16,192 nucleotides of DNA from Methanosphaera sp. (GTDB lineage: Archaea; Methanobacteriota; Methanobacteria; Methanobacteriales; Methanobacteriaceae): NCBI GenBank assembly GCA_013330915.1, contig DUHK01000176.1, positions 1 to 16,192 on the forward strand, given 5' to 3'. A program made the position numbers and the translations under genes. Of the stretch, positions 6,722-13,758 are shown in pieces; position 1 is the first letter of the stretch, and each line of letters opens with the position of its first letter. The notes under the pieces are model-generated. The model was not told the DNA's origin. It did not search any database and saw only the letters and a list, made by a program, of their open reading frames with translations.

Positions 6722-7261
6722 ATGGCTAGAAAAAAAGTTAAATACACCTTTGATTATGATTCCAAATTTTTAAATGAGCAAAATGTTAAAAGACTGGCAG
6801 CTGATGTTACACATGATGCTGACACTAGTGAAAAAATATTGGATTGCTTATTTACTGCAGAAGTTACAGATGAACAAATTGCAGAAGCTACAGGTATTAA
6901 ACTAAACTTTGTCAGAAAAATATTATACAAAATGTATGATGTTGGAATGGCAAATTACACTAGGAAAAAAGATCCTGAAACCCAATGGTTTACTTATTAC
7001 TGGAGATTTGATTCTAGAAAAGCAGCACAAATTCTTGAACAACAGTACAATCGTCACAATCAAGAAATAAAAGAATCATTAGAATTTGAAGAAAATAATA
7101 TGTTCTTCATTTGTCCAAACGGTTGCAGATACCCATTTGATGAAGCTTCAGATTTCCAATTTATTTGCCCAAGATGTAATGAAAAATTGGAATTCAAGGA
7201 CAATAGTGATATAATTGATGATTTAAAAAATCTGGAATCATATTATACTTTAAATAAATAA
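6722..7261 (+). CDS. tfe: Transcription initiation factor E (TFE alpha)
   Basis: TFE, the archaeal counterpart of the TFIIE alpha N-terminal half, helps open promoter DNA and stabilises the open complex with RNA polymerase, TBP and TFB. The 179-residue protein has a winged-helix domain at about residues 20-100, including the recognition region TDEQIAEATGIKLNFVRKILYKM (49-71) and the aromatic TQWFTYYWRF wing (88-97). A charged helix links it to a C-terminal zinc ribbon with Cys131, Cys135, Cys149 and Cys152 (CPNGC and CPRC). The first ligand pair is C-x3-C rather than C-x2-C. It is followed after 52 bases by the HD gene, and the pair may be cotranscribed because no clear promoter lies between them. 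Confidence 0.95.
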   Translation: MARKKVKYTFDYDSKFLNEQNVKRLAADVTHDADTSEKILDCLFTAEVTDEQIAEATGIKLNFVRKILYKMYDVGMANYTRKKDPETQWFTYYWRFDSRKAAQILEQQYNRHNQEIKESLEFEENNMFFICPNGCRYPFDEASDFQFICPRCNEKLEFKDNSDIIDDLKNLESYYTLNK

Positions 7262-7313
7262 ACTCCCTCTTTATTACTATTTTTAAAAAAAAAAACTTTT
7301 TGGAGAGTATTCT

Positions 7314-7811
7314 ATGAATGATACTGATGCATTAATTCATGATGCATACACAAAACTAGAATGTTCAGATTATATTATAGACCATTGTAAAGTTGTTTAT
7401 GAAAGATCTAAAGACATTACACAATATTATGATGATGTGGATCTTGATTTGATTAAAGCAGGTTGTATGTTACATGATGTGGGACGTACAATAACTAATG
7501 GAATAGAACATGCCTATCTCGGTGCGGATTTACTTAGAGATTTGAACATTGATGAAAAAATTTGTTTAATCACCGAACGTCATATAGGTGCAGGCATCAC
7601 TCCTGATGAAGCAAAAGCATTAGGATTGCCCGACCGTAATTATATTCCTGAAACAATGGAAGAAAAAATTGTTGCTCATTCAGACAACCTGGTTCATGGA
7701 GTTACAAAGGTTGACCTGGATTTTGTTATAGAGAAATGGAATAAAAAAAACATGAACCCAAAATCAATAGACATGTTAATTCAGTTACATCAGGAATTAT
7801 TAGGTGATTAA
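7314..7811 (+). CDS. HD-domain protein (predicted phosphohydrolase), TIGR00295-like
   Basis: This is a small single-domain HD protein of the archaeal type, predicted to bind divalent metal and hydrolyse a phosphate ester; its substrate is unknown. Of 165 residues the candidate metal ligands are His24, His54-Asp55 (LHDVGR), His66, His90 (ERHIGAG) and Asp124 (AHSDNLV). All HD hallmark positions are present, so the enzyme looks active. GGAGAG lies seven bases before the ATG. The stop codon directly abuts the ATG of the TfuA gene, and GGTGAT at the end of this gene serves as that gene's ribosome binding site. The two proteins are therefore made together and may work in one process. Confidence 0.85.
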   Translation: MNDTDALIHDAYTKLECSDYIIDHCKVVYERSKDITQYYDDVDLDLIKAGCMLHDVGRTITNGIEHAYLGADLLRDLNIDEKICLITERHIGAGITPDEAKALGLPDRNYIPETMEEKIVAHSDNLVHGVTKVDLDFVIEKWNKKNMNPKSIDMLIQLHQELLGD

Positions 7812-8459
7812 ATGAGTATTATTATTTATACTGGATTATCATTATCCTTTGATGATGCCAGAAAAATGCTTGATGCCGAATATTTGCCGCCGGTAAAACG
7901 TGGAGACATATATGATTTACTTGAAAAGAGGGATGATGTGGAAATAATAGGCATTATCGACGGCCTGTTCCATCAAAGTCCTGCTGTTGCACATAAGGAA
8001 ATACTTGAAGCCTTAAAACGTGGGATTACAGTTGTTGGTGGTTCCAGTATGGGTGCATTACGTGCATGTGAATTATATCCATTTGGAATGATTGGTGTGG
8101 GCAAGATATTTGAAGACTATAAAAATGGTGTCATTGAATCGGATGACGATGTTGCAGTTAGCCTTAATCCAGAAAACTATGAACAAATGTCTGAATCATG
8201 GATTAACATGAAATACAATTTTGAATTTGCATTGAAAGATAACATAATTAATCAAAAACAATGCGAGGAATTACTAAAAATATCAAAAGAGTTGTATTAT
8301 CCCAAACGTTCATTTGAGTACGTGATAAAAAAATCATCATTGGACGATAACAAAAAATTAGAACTGCTTAATTATATCAAATCAATCAGATACGACATTA
8401 AAAATGAAGATGCTAAAAAAGTGATTGAATACATTAAAAATTTAATATCAACAGAATAG
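7812..8459 (+). CDS. tfuA: TfuA-like protein, likely YcaO partner
   Basis: TfuA-like proteins (the family named after trifolitoxin TfuA) act with YcaO enzymes that activate peptide backbones. In Methanosarcina, YcaO and TfuA are needed for the thioglycine of methyl-coenzyme M reductase alpha subunit. Family features in this 215-residue protein are IYTGLSLSF (5-13), PPVKRGDIYDL (26-36), IGIIDGLFHQSPAVAHKEIL (47-65 region) and GGSSMGALRACEL (76-88), followed by EDYKNGVIESDDDVAV. The C-terminal 95 residues are helical, Lys-rich and less conserved. The ATG directly follows the HD gene stop. No ycaO gene is in the window, so the partner must be elsewhere. Family assignment is firm; the role in McrA thioamidation is inferred from other methanogens. 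Confidence 0.88.
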   Translation: MSIIIYTGLSLSFDDARKMLDAEYLPPVKRGDIYDLLEKRDDVEIIGIIDGLFHQSPAVAHKEILEALKRGITVVGGSSMGALRACELYPFGMIGVGKIFEDYKNGVIESDDDVAVSLNPENYEQMSESWINMKYNFEFALKDNIINQKQCEELLKISKELYYPKRSFEYVIKKSSLDDNKKLELLNYIKSIRYDIKNEDAKKVIEYIKNLISTE

Positions 8460-8493
8460 TTTATTTAAATAAAAAAAAAGCCAAATAATAATC

Positions 8494-8511
8494 CTCTTTA
8501 AAACAAAAGAG
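8494..8511. repeat. Small hairpin between the convergent tfuA and CBS genes
   Basis: CTCTTT (8494-8499) and AAAGAG (8506-8511) form a six-base stem around AAAACA. Read on the minus strand it is followed by a second T9 run (8471-8479), so it may be a back-up terminator for the CBS gene. The plus strand after tfuA has no clear T run. Confidence 0.35.
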
Positions 8512-8519
8512 TAAAATTT

Positions 8520-8550
8520 AAAAAAAAATAAAGTGAGACTTTCCTCACTT
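8520..8550 (-). terminator. Hairpin plus T9 terminator of the CBS-domain gene
   Basis: On the minus strand AAGTGAG pairs with CTCACTT (8531-8537 with 8544-8550) around a six-base loop, followed two bases later by nine T (8520-8528). This looks like a bacterial intrinsic terminator. The stop codon of the CBS gene (8549-8551) lies partly in the stem. Confidence 0.6.
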
Positions 8551-9385
8551 ACCCAATCATTGCCCTCATTAAATCGCTTGCTCTGATTAAACCTATAGGT
8601 TCATCGGACATGTTTAATACAGGAACTTGTTCTATATTGTTCTTTTTCAAAATGTTTGCACATTCTTTAACGGATGTTTTTCTTGTTACTGAAATAAGTT
8701 TTTCGCCTGTAACATCTTTTACCAACTTGTCAGAAAATTTAAGTTTGTTTTTTAAGATGTACATTACACTTTGACTGTTCCAAGTCCATTTATCGCCTTC
8801 AGTACTTACTGAACTGTTATGAACTTCCTGTTCTCCAACAATTCTACTTTCGTTAATGAAATCTGTTTCTGTAAGGATACCGGAAGCTTTACTTTCATCA
8901 TTTAATGAAATAACTGATTTAAAATCAAAGTTATGTGAAATGGAATATGCTACGGATAATGGAGTTTTATCCCAAACTGTAGGAATATTACGAACCATAT
9001 ACTTTTCAACAGGTTCTGTGTTATTTATTTGCCATAATGCCTTGTTAATCACGTCGGAGGATGTGACTATTCCAACTAACCTATTATCCTCAGTGATTGG
9101 AATTCTTCGGATATTGTTGTTAATCATTTTATGCACTACTGATTCCACTTCTTCATCCGGAGCTGCAGTAATTGGATTTCTAGTCATTACCATAGCTATT
9201 TGATCTTCATCCGGATTTTTAATTAAATCTGATCTGGTAAGAACACCAACTAATTCGCCGGTCTGTTTTTTTACGATTGGAATACCAGATAATTGTTTAT
9301 CCCTAAATATTTCATAAACTGTCTGAACTGATCCCGGTACTGATCCTGCTTGTACTTCTTCAGTCATGATCTCGCTAACTTTCAT
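8549..9385 (-). CDS. Protein with four CBS domains (two Bateman modules)
   Basis: CBS pairs bind adenine nucleotides or S-adenosylmethionine and act as energy or metabolite sensors; here they form the whole protein. The 278 residues contain CBS1 (about 1-57, MTEEVQAGSVPGSV and GVLTRSDL), CBS2 (62-118, VMTRNPITAAPDEEV and GIVTSSDVI), a degenerate CBS3 (125-180, YMVRNIPTVWDKTPL and GILTETDF) and CBS4 (219-277, VTRKTSVKECANIL and GLIRASDL). A spacer of some 40 residues with GDKWTWNS separates CBS3 from CBS4. No DNA-binding, enzyme or membrane part is present, so the partner is unknown. The ATG has a strong AAGGTGATC ribosome binding site. It is transcribed alone, with its own terminator. Confidence 0.9.
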   Translation of the reverse strand: MKVSEIMTEEVQAGSVPGSVQTVYEIFRDKQLSGIPIVKKQTGELVGVLTRSDLIKNPDEDQIAMVMTRNPITAAPDEEVESVVHKMINNNIRRIPITEDNRLVGIVTSSDVINKALWQINNTEPVEKYMVRNIPTVWDKTPLSVAYSISHNFDFKSVISLNDESKASGILTETDFINESRIVGEQEVHNSSVSTEGDKWTWNSQSVMYILKNKLKFSDKLVKDVTGEKLISVTRKTSVKECANILKKNNIEQVPVLNMSDEPIGLIRASDLMRAMIG

Positions 9386-9402
9386 TTTTTGATCACCTTG
9401 TT

Positions 9403-9414
9403 ATTACTAGTAAT
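9403..9414. promoter_or_regulatory. 12-bp palindrome in the CBS gene leader, possible operator
   Basis: ATTACTAGTAAT is a perfect palindrome 18 bases upstream of the CBS gene start codon, just before its ribosome binding site. It could be an operator for a dimeric repressor. An imperfect inverted repeat, AATAATCGATAC (9419-9430) and GTATGAATTATT (9445-9456), lies next to it. Confidence 0.35.
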
Positions 9415-9627
9415 TATGAATAATCGATACTTGTAAAATTATGAGTATGAATTATTATATTATGTTATATTATGTTATAGGTATGTACATTATTATATTA
9501 AAAGTTATTTAAAAATAACAGAGATGATAACTTAGAGTTAAATGAAAAAATTATATTCAATGTAAGATTATGTATTTAACATTTCTTTGTGAATTAAATA
9601 AGGACAATCAAAATAGTAAATATACTT

Positions 9628-9662
9628 AAAAAAAGTTTGGCATTAAGTAAAATATAAAAAAA
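9628..9662 (-). terminator. Oligo-T tracts downstream of serS
   Basis: After the serS stop the minus strand has CTCTTTTTTTATATTTTAC and then ACTTTTTTTAAG, that is, two runs of seven T within 35 bases. These are likely archaeal oligo-T terminators of the hypE-RDD-serS unit. There is no strong hairpin. Confidence 0.5.
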
Positions 9663-9677
9663 GAGTGAATATTGAAA

Positions 9678-10955
9678 CTATTTCTTAGCTTCAATTACTG
9701 TTTTACCATTCATGTAAGGTACAAGTACTTCCGGAATTTTTATACTGCCGTCTTCTTGTTGGTAATTTTCCAATATACAACACATGGTTCTTTCAGTAGC
9801 TATAGCAGTACTGTTTAATGTATGTAACATTTTTGAATCTCCGGATCCTGCCTTACCAACACGTGTTTTAATTTTTCTTGCCTGATAATCTTTACAATTT
9901 GTACATGAAACTAATTCACGGTAAGTTTCTGAACCTGGGAACCATGCTTCAAGGTCATATTTTATAGCAGCATTATCATTTAAAGCTGAAGATACTATTG
10001 AAACAACACGATATGGTAATCCTAATTTTTTATAGATTTCTTCTGTTACTTCCAATAATTTTTTATGTTCATTACCTGATTCTTCAGGTGTTGAATAAAT
10101 AAATTGCTCAACTTTTTCAAACTGGTGAACACGGAAAATACCTAATGTATCTTTTCCATGAGATCCGGCTTCTTTTCTAAAACATGTGGACAATGCACAA
10201 TATCTTAATGGTAAATCTTCGGAATCAATAATTTCATCCCTGTGAAGAGCTGCTAATGTTTGTTCAGCTGTTGCAATCAGATACAAATCCTCATTTTCAA
10301 CTTTGTATAAAGTTTCTTGGAATTCACCTAGTTCTGATGTTTCCTCTGCAACCTGACTTTTAATGAAAAATGGTGTTTGAAGAGGAGTATAACCTTTTTT
10401 CACCAATTCATTTAATGCAAATTGAATCAAAGCAAGATTCATGAACAAAATATCTTGCTTTAAGTAATAAAATCTTGAACCGGCAATACTTCCTGCTGTT
10501 TCCGTATCTGCACCATCAATTTTTTCAATTAAATCAACGTGATTTAATGGTGTGAAATCAAATGAAGGAATAACTCCTTCTTTTTTGATTATTGTATTGT
10601 CATCTTCGGTATCTGAAATTGGAACTTCAGCATCAATTATGTTTCCGACTTTATAACGGTACTCATCCCTGGTTTGTAGATATTCATCTATTTTCGGTTC
10701 AAGTTCTTTTATTTCATTGGAAACTTCTTTGGATTTGGCCAAAACTTCTTCAAAAGTTCCATCTTGTTTTGCCTGTTTAAAAGATTTTGATAATTTATTT
10801 TTTTCAGAACGTAAATCGTTTAATCGTTTTATTCCATTTCTCCATAAATTATCATATTCTATTACTTTTTCTGCATTTGTTGTTTCTCTAAACCTTTTTC
10901 TTTCGGAATCGAATATTATGTCTGGTTCATCCCTAAATAATTTTATATCTAACAA
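9678..10955 (-). CDS. serS: Seryl-tRNA synthetase, canonical class II type
   Basis: SerRS charges tRNA(Ser) with serine in the cytoplasm. The 425-residue protein has the canonical layout. An N-terminal coiled-coil arm (about 28-100) contacts the tRNA long variable arm. The class II core has motif 1 near GYTPLQTPFFIK (188-199), the serine-binding TAEQT (229-233), motif 2 in CFRKEAGSHGKDTLGIFRVHQFEKVE (258-283) and motif 3 in TLNSTAIATERTMCCILENYQ (379-399). Some methanogens instead use a rare methanogenic-type SerRS with a different N-terminal domain; this is not that type. The start is TTG, supported by a strong GAGGGG ribosome binding site and by the expected N-terminus MLDIKLFRDEPDII. It starts ten bases after the RDD gene stop. 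Confidence 0.96.
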   Translation of the reverse strand: MLDIKLFRDEPDIIFDSERKRFRETTNAEKVIEYDNLWRNGIKRLNDLRSEKNKLSKSFKQAKQDGTFEEVLAKSKEVSNEIKELEPKIDEYLQTRDEYRYKVGNIIDAEVPISDTEDDNTIIKKEGVIPSFDFTPLNHVDLIEKIDGADTETAGSIAGSRFYYLKQDILFMNLALIQFALNELVKKGYTPLQTPFFIKSQVAEETSELGEFQETLYKVENEDLYLIATAEQTLAALHRDEIIDSEDLPLRYCALSTCFRKEAGSHGKDTLGIFRVHQFEKVEQFIYSTPEESGNEHKKLLEVTEEIYKKLGLPYRVVSIVSSALNDNAAIKYDLEAWFPGSETYRELVSCTNCKDYQARKIKTRVGKAGSGDSKMLHTLNSTAIATERTMCCILENYQQEDGSIKIPEVLVPYMNGKTVIEAKK

Positions 10956-10965
10956 GTTTACCCCT

Positions 10966-11385
10966 CTATTCTTCTACTTGTTCTAATTCAATATCTGAAT
11001 AAACATCAGTTCCTGCCAATTTGTCAAAGAGACGTGACGGATAATTAAGTAGTTTACCGATTATTATGTCAAATACCAATGGTACCCAATAAATTTTGGT
11101 TAAGTTTCTGATAAATGCTTTTCTGTAGGACATGTATCCTTCTTCATCGGAAACATAAAGATTTGTTACTTTTTTACCTATTGTTTTATTAGTTTTTGCT
11201 TCAAATATAGTGAAATAAAGCATTGTAACCACAATTAAAACAATTGTAGGATAATATGCAAGTAATATCTGATTATTTAAAATAGACAATATTATGTAAA
11301 GTATATTGTCTAACAACATGGAAAACAACGTTACTATTACTGCATCTATAATCAGTGCTTTAGTTCTTAAAACAAAATGTTCCAT
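10966..11385 (-). CDS. RDD-family integral membrane protein
   Basis: RDD-domain membrane proteins are widespread and mostly of unknown function; some have been linked to ion transport, which cannot be judged here. The protein has Arg and Asp in its first membrane segment (VLRTKALIIDAVIVTLFSML), a second segment in AYYPTIVLIVVTMLYFTIFEA, the family's TIGKKVTNLYV loop, and a last hydrophobic part near IYWVPLVFDIIIGKLL. It ends in LFDKLAGTDVY, as expected for RDD proteins, and an acidic tail. A GTG nine bases further upstream is in frame, but AAGGTG with six bases of spacing favours the ATG at 11385, giving 139 residues. It lies between hypE and serS, ten bases from each. Confidence 0.85.
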   Translation of the reverse strand: MEHFVLRTKALIIDAVIVTLFSMLLDNILYIILSILNNQILLAYYPTIVLIVVTMLYFTIFEAKTNKTIGKKVTNLYVSDEEGYMSYRKAFIRNLTKIYWVPLVFDIIIGKLLNYPSRLFDKLAGTDVYSDIELEQVEE

Positions 11386-11395
11386 AATCCACACC

Positions 11396-12424
11396 TTAAC
11401 AAACTCTTGGCACAGGATCTGCTATTGGAGGTTCAATTAATCTTTCTCCACCAATTAAGGTTTCCATGATTACTCTTTTACCTTCAGTAACTTCTCCAAT
11501 GATTTCGGCATCTTTTCCATATTTTGTTTTCTTGATTGCCTGTAAAATATCTTCAGCATCTTCCGCTTTTACACCCATGACAATTTTTCCTTCGTTAGCT
11601 ACTTCAAATGGATCAATTCCCAACATTTCAGATACTGCTTCCACTTCTGGTTTTACAGGAATTCTTTCTTCATCCAAATACATACCTACAGAAGCTTTTG
11701 TTGCCATTTCATTTAATGCATTTGCGATTCCACCACGTGTTGGATCTTTCATGGCGGTGATTGTTCCAACTTCTTTAGCTGCTTCAACCATTCCCCATAC
11801 CGGAGCTACATCAGATTTCAATTCTGTTTCATATCCGAATCCTTCACGTTTAGACATGATTGCCATTCCATGATCTCCAACACTTCCAGTAATTATAATT
11901 TTATCCCCTACTTCAAGTCCTGAATCACGTACGACATCTTCTTTTTTACCTATACCTATTCCAGCTGTAGTAATAATCATACTATCCAGTTTGTCACTAT
12001 CTATTACTTTGGTATCACCAGTTATAATTGCTGCATCTACTTCTTCACATGTTTCATTCATTGATTTTATAATTTGTTCTAAATCGGAACGTTCAAATCC
12101 TTCACTGATTACCATTGCGTTACTTAAAGATACCGGTTTTACACCCATTACAGAAATATCATTTAATGTTCCTGCTGCAGATATTCTCCCAATATCCCCA
12201 CCAGGGAAGAATAATGGTTGAACGGTATGTGCATCAATAGTAGTTACTACCACATGATCATCATCCAGTGGTATTGTTGCACTATCATCGAGTGCTTCTA
12301 AACCAATTCCACCATTCACACTAGTTTTTGTAAGATTTCCAAGTATAATATCGGAAATCATACTTTGCATTACTTCTCCACCTGCACCATGAACCATATT
12401 AATCTTGTCATCGCTATATGCCAT
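11396..12424 (-). CDS. hypE: Hydrogenase maturation protein HypE
   Basis: HypE takes a carbamoyl group from HypF on its C-terminal cysteine and dehydrates it with ATP to a thiocyanate, supplying the cyanide ligands of [NiFe]-hydrogenase active sites. The 342-residue protein belongs to the PurM/ThiL-like ATPase family: early HGAGGEVMQ (12-20), DDSATIPL with acidic residues for metal-nucleotide binding, GDIGRISAAGTLNDISVMG, ITGDTKV, GSVGDHGMAIM and DPTRGGIANALNE. It ends in PRVC, with the essential terminal Cys342 in place. Length and motifs are complete, so it should be active. AAGGTT precedes the ATG. It is the likely first gene of a unit with the RDD protein and serS and is divergent from rps8e. 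Confidence 0.97.
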   Translation of the reverse strand: MAYSDDKINMVHGAGGEVMQSMISDIILGNLTKTSVNGGIGLEALDDSATIPLDDDHVVVTTIDAHTVQPLFFPGGDIGRISAAGTLNDISVMGVKPVSLSNAMVISEGFERSDLEQIIKSMNETCEEVDAAIITGDTKVIDSDKLDSMIITTAGIGIGKKEDVVRDSGLEVGDKIIITGSVGDHGMAIMSKREGFGYETELKSDVAPVWGMVEAAKEVGTITAMKDPTRGGIANALNEMATKASVGMYLDEERIPVKPEVEAVSEMLGIDPFEVANEGKIVMGVKAEDAEDILQAIKKTKYGKDAEIIGEVTEGKRVIMETLIGGERLIEPPIADPVPRVC

Positions 12425-12510
12425 TAATATAACCTTCTATTTTGTTAATTTATATTAGTATAATATATATTATTCATAATATTTAAAATTCTATTTTATG
12501 ACAACCAAAA

Positions 12511-12518
12511 ATATAAAT
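12511..12518 (-). promoter_or_regulatory. Candidate TATA box of hypE
   Basis: The minus strand reads ATTTATAT, within CTTTAATATTTATATTTTTGG, about 90 bases upstream of the hypE ATG. Initiation some 25 bases downstream would leave a leader of about 60 bases. Several other AT-rich matches exist in this region. Confidence 0.35.
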
Positions 12519-12553
12519 ATTAAAGAAAGGATATATTATAATATTATTGTAAA

Positions 12554-12567
12554 ATAGTATATACTAT
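12554..12567. repeat. 14-bp palindrome between hypE and rps8e
   Basis: ATAGTATATACTAT is a perfect palindrome near the middle of the 265-base divergent region. It could be a regulator site shared by both genes or a symmetric TATA-like element; a chance origin in AT-rich DNA cannot be excluded. Confidence 0.35.
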
Positions 12568-12626
12568 AATAATACTCCATATTTAATTAATTTACGATAA
12601 GATTAATATCAACGAGTATTATCGGA

Positions 12627-12636
12627 TTTTTATATC
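12627..12636 (+). promoter_or_regulatory. Candidate TATA box of rps8e-polB2
   Basis: TTTTTATATC lies 54-63 bases upstream of the rps8e ATG. Initiation about 25 bases downstream leaves a leader of roughly 30 bases containing the strong GAGGTGA ribosome binding site (12679-12685). Position and sequence fit an archaeal promoter. Confidence 0.45.
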
Positions 12637-12689
12637 AATTATTAATTATTTAAACATGTAATACATGGAACAAAATTAGAGGTGAAAAT

Positions 12690-13070
12690 ATGGCTATTTG
12701 GCAAGGAAGTTCATTAAGAAAACCTTCTGGAGCTAGATCTAGAAGAAACAGAAATAAAAGAAGCTTTGAATTTGGTAGAACAGCAGCAGAAACCAGAATC
12801 GGAGACGAAGTTAAAAAAGAAATTGTTGTAAGAGGAAATGGTACTAAAACCAGAGCAACTGTTGCAAACAGAATCAACGTTATTGATCCTAAAGACAACT
12901 CAAGTAAAAACGTTGAAATCATAACAGTTCTTGAAAACTCAGCTAACACTCACTTTGTAAGAAGGAACATTGTTACAAAAGGTGCAGTTGTAGAAACTGA
13001 AATCGGTAAAGTAAGAATTACTTCAAGACCAGGTCAAAAAGGAATCGTTAACGGTGTTTTAATCGAATGA
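12690..13070 (+). CDS. rps8e: Small ribosomal subunit protein eS8
   Basis: eS8 is a small-subunit protein found in archaea and eukaryotes but not bacteria. The 126-residue protein shows the typical start MAIWQGSSLRKPSGARSR (1-18), an Arg/Lys-rich rRNA-binding stretch with RRNRNKRSFEFGR (18-30), and the end region FVRRNIVTKGAVVET (about 89-103) followed by VRITSRPGQKGIVNGVL. Length and basic character fit archaeal S8e. The ATG has an excellent GAGGTGA ribosome binding site. The stop codon overlaps the start of polB2 in the sequence ATGA, so the two genes share a transcript and probably coupled translation. Confidence 0.96.
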   Translation: MAIWQGSSLRKPSGARSRRNRNKRSFEFGRTAAETRIGDEVKKEIVVRGNGTKTRATVANRINVIDPKDNSSKNVEIITVLENSANTHFVRRNIVTKGAVVETEIGKVRITSRPGQKGIVNGVLIE

Positions 13071-13717
13071 GCATTCCAAAAATTATTGAAGAACGGGTAA
13101 CGGAGCTTCTTAGCTCCATAAACCATGATCTTCCAGAAGATATGGAGTTAGAATTGGAAGGTTATTATGACAGAGGTTTTTTCGTATCTAAAAAAAGATA
13201 TGCAGTAATATGTGACGATGAAATTACTGTCAAAGGTTTAGAACTTGTTCGTAGAGACTGGGCACCAGTTGCTAAAAACACACAACATGATGTGTTGGAA
13301 GCTATTCTCAAAGATGCTTCACCAAAGAAAGCTAAAAAAATAGTGAAAGATGTTATTAAACGTTTGAATAGTGGTGAAGTTGAAAATGAAGATTTGGTAA
13401 TTCACACCAAATTAACTAAAAAACCAGAAAATTATAAGCAAATTGCACCACATGTTATTGCCGCAGAAAAACTCATGTTAAACGGCCAAAAAGTAACAAG
13501 TGGATCAATTATAAGATACATCATAACCAAGGGTAATGAACCTATTAGTAGACGTGCAGAACCAATAGAGTTTATTGGTAACAAAGAATATGATCCTGAA
13601 TACTACATCCAAAATCAGGTGTTACCTGCAACATTACGTATTTTAGAATCTATTGGATATTCTGAAGAACAAATAATGAATAATGAGAGACAAACTAGTT
13701 TGGACTCTTTCTTTTAA
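13067..13717 (+). CDS. polB2: DNA polymerase B, small subunit of the split enzyme (C-terminal part)
   Basis: This is the C-terminal part of a family B DNA polymerase, encoded as a separate gene as in Methanothermobacter, where two polypeptides form the enzyme. The 216 residues begin just after the place of catalytic motif C (YxDTDS), which is absent and must be in the large subunit. Present are EGYYDRGFFVSKKRYAVI (31-48, the KKRYA motif), KGLELVRRDWAPVAKNTQ (57-74) and the thumb, with AEYYI-type EYDPEYYIQNQVLPATLRILESIGY towards the end. The last eight residues, QTSLDSFF, are a perfect PCNA-interacting motif. The start lies in the ATGA overlap with rps8e and has only a weak ribosome binding site of its own. 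The large subunit is not in this window. Confidence 0.93.
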   Translation: MSIPKIIEERVTELLSSINHDLPEDMELELEGYYDRGFFVSKKRYAVICDDEITVKGLELVRRDWAPVAKNTQHDVLEAILKDASPKKAKKIVKDVIKRLNSGEVENEDLVIHTKLTKKPENYKQIAPHVIAAEKLMLNGQKVTSGSIIRYIITKGNEPISRRAEPIEFIGNKEYDPEYYIQNQVLPATLRILESIGYSEEQIMNNERQTSLDSFF

Positions 13718-13758
13718 TTAATCTCCAAAATTTATCTATTTTTAAATAAATTATACTT
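13718..13758. other. Short convergent gap between polB2 and the UbiB-like gene
   Basis: These 41 bases separate two genes that point at each other. The plus strand has a single T5 run (13739-13743) and the minus strand a matching A/T-rich run, so termination signals are weak and the transcripts may overlap at their 3' ends. Confidence 0.4.

Larger units (their letters stand above)
9386..9677. other. AT-rich intergenic region between serS and the CBS gene
   Basis: These 292 bases hold no ORF of note. They contain the CBS gene leader with two inverted repeats (listed separately), two and a half copies of the ten-base unit TTATATTATG (9455-9479), a small hairpin GTTATT-TAAA-AATAAC (9505-9520), and minus-strand T7 tracts close to the serS stop. 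No RNA gene is visible. Confidence 0.5.

Noticed and set aside
8856..9203. A 115-codon plus-strand frame opposite the CBS gene.
   Set aside because: It is wholly antisense to a well-supported gene, with no ribosome binding site and no motif.
9455..9479. Repeat of the ten-base unit TTATATTATG as a possible CRISPR-like or iteron array.
   Set aside because: There are only two and a half copies of an AT-only unit without spacers; simple slippage is enough to explain it.
10966..11394. A GTG at 11394 as the start of the RDD protein.
   Set aside because: The ATG at 11385 has AAGGTG at the ideal distance, while the GTG overlaps that ribosome binding site.
11466..12221. Two open frames on the plus strand opposite hypE (11466-11873 and 11991-12221).
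   Set aside because: They are shadows of hypE codon usage, without initiation signals or family resemblance.
12650..12949. A hydrophobic minus-strand frame opposite rps8e, resembling a membrane protein.
   Set aside because: The hydrophobicity results from reading the Lys/Arg/Glu/Asn-rich rps8e backwards. It overlaps the rps8e promoter and start.
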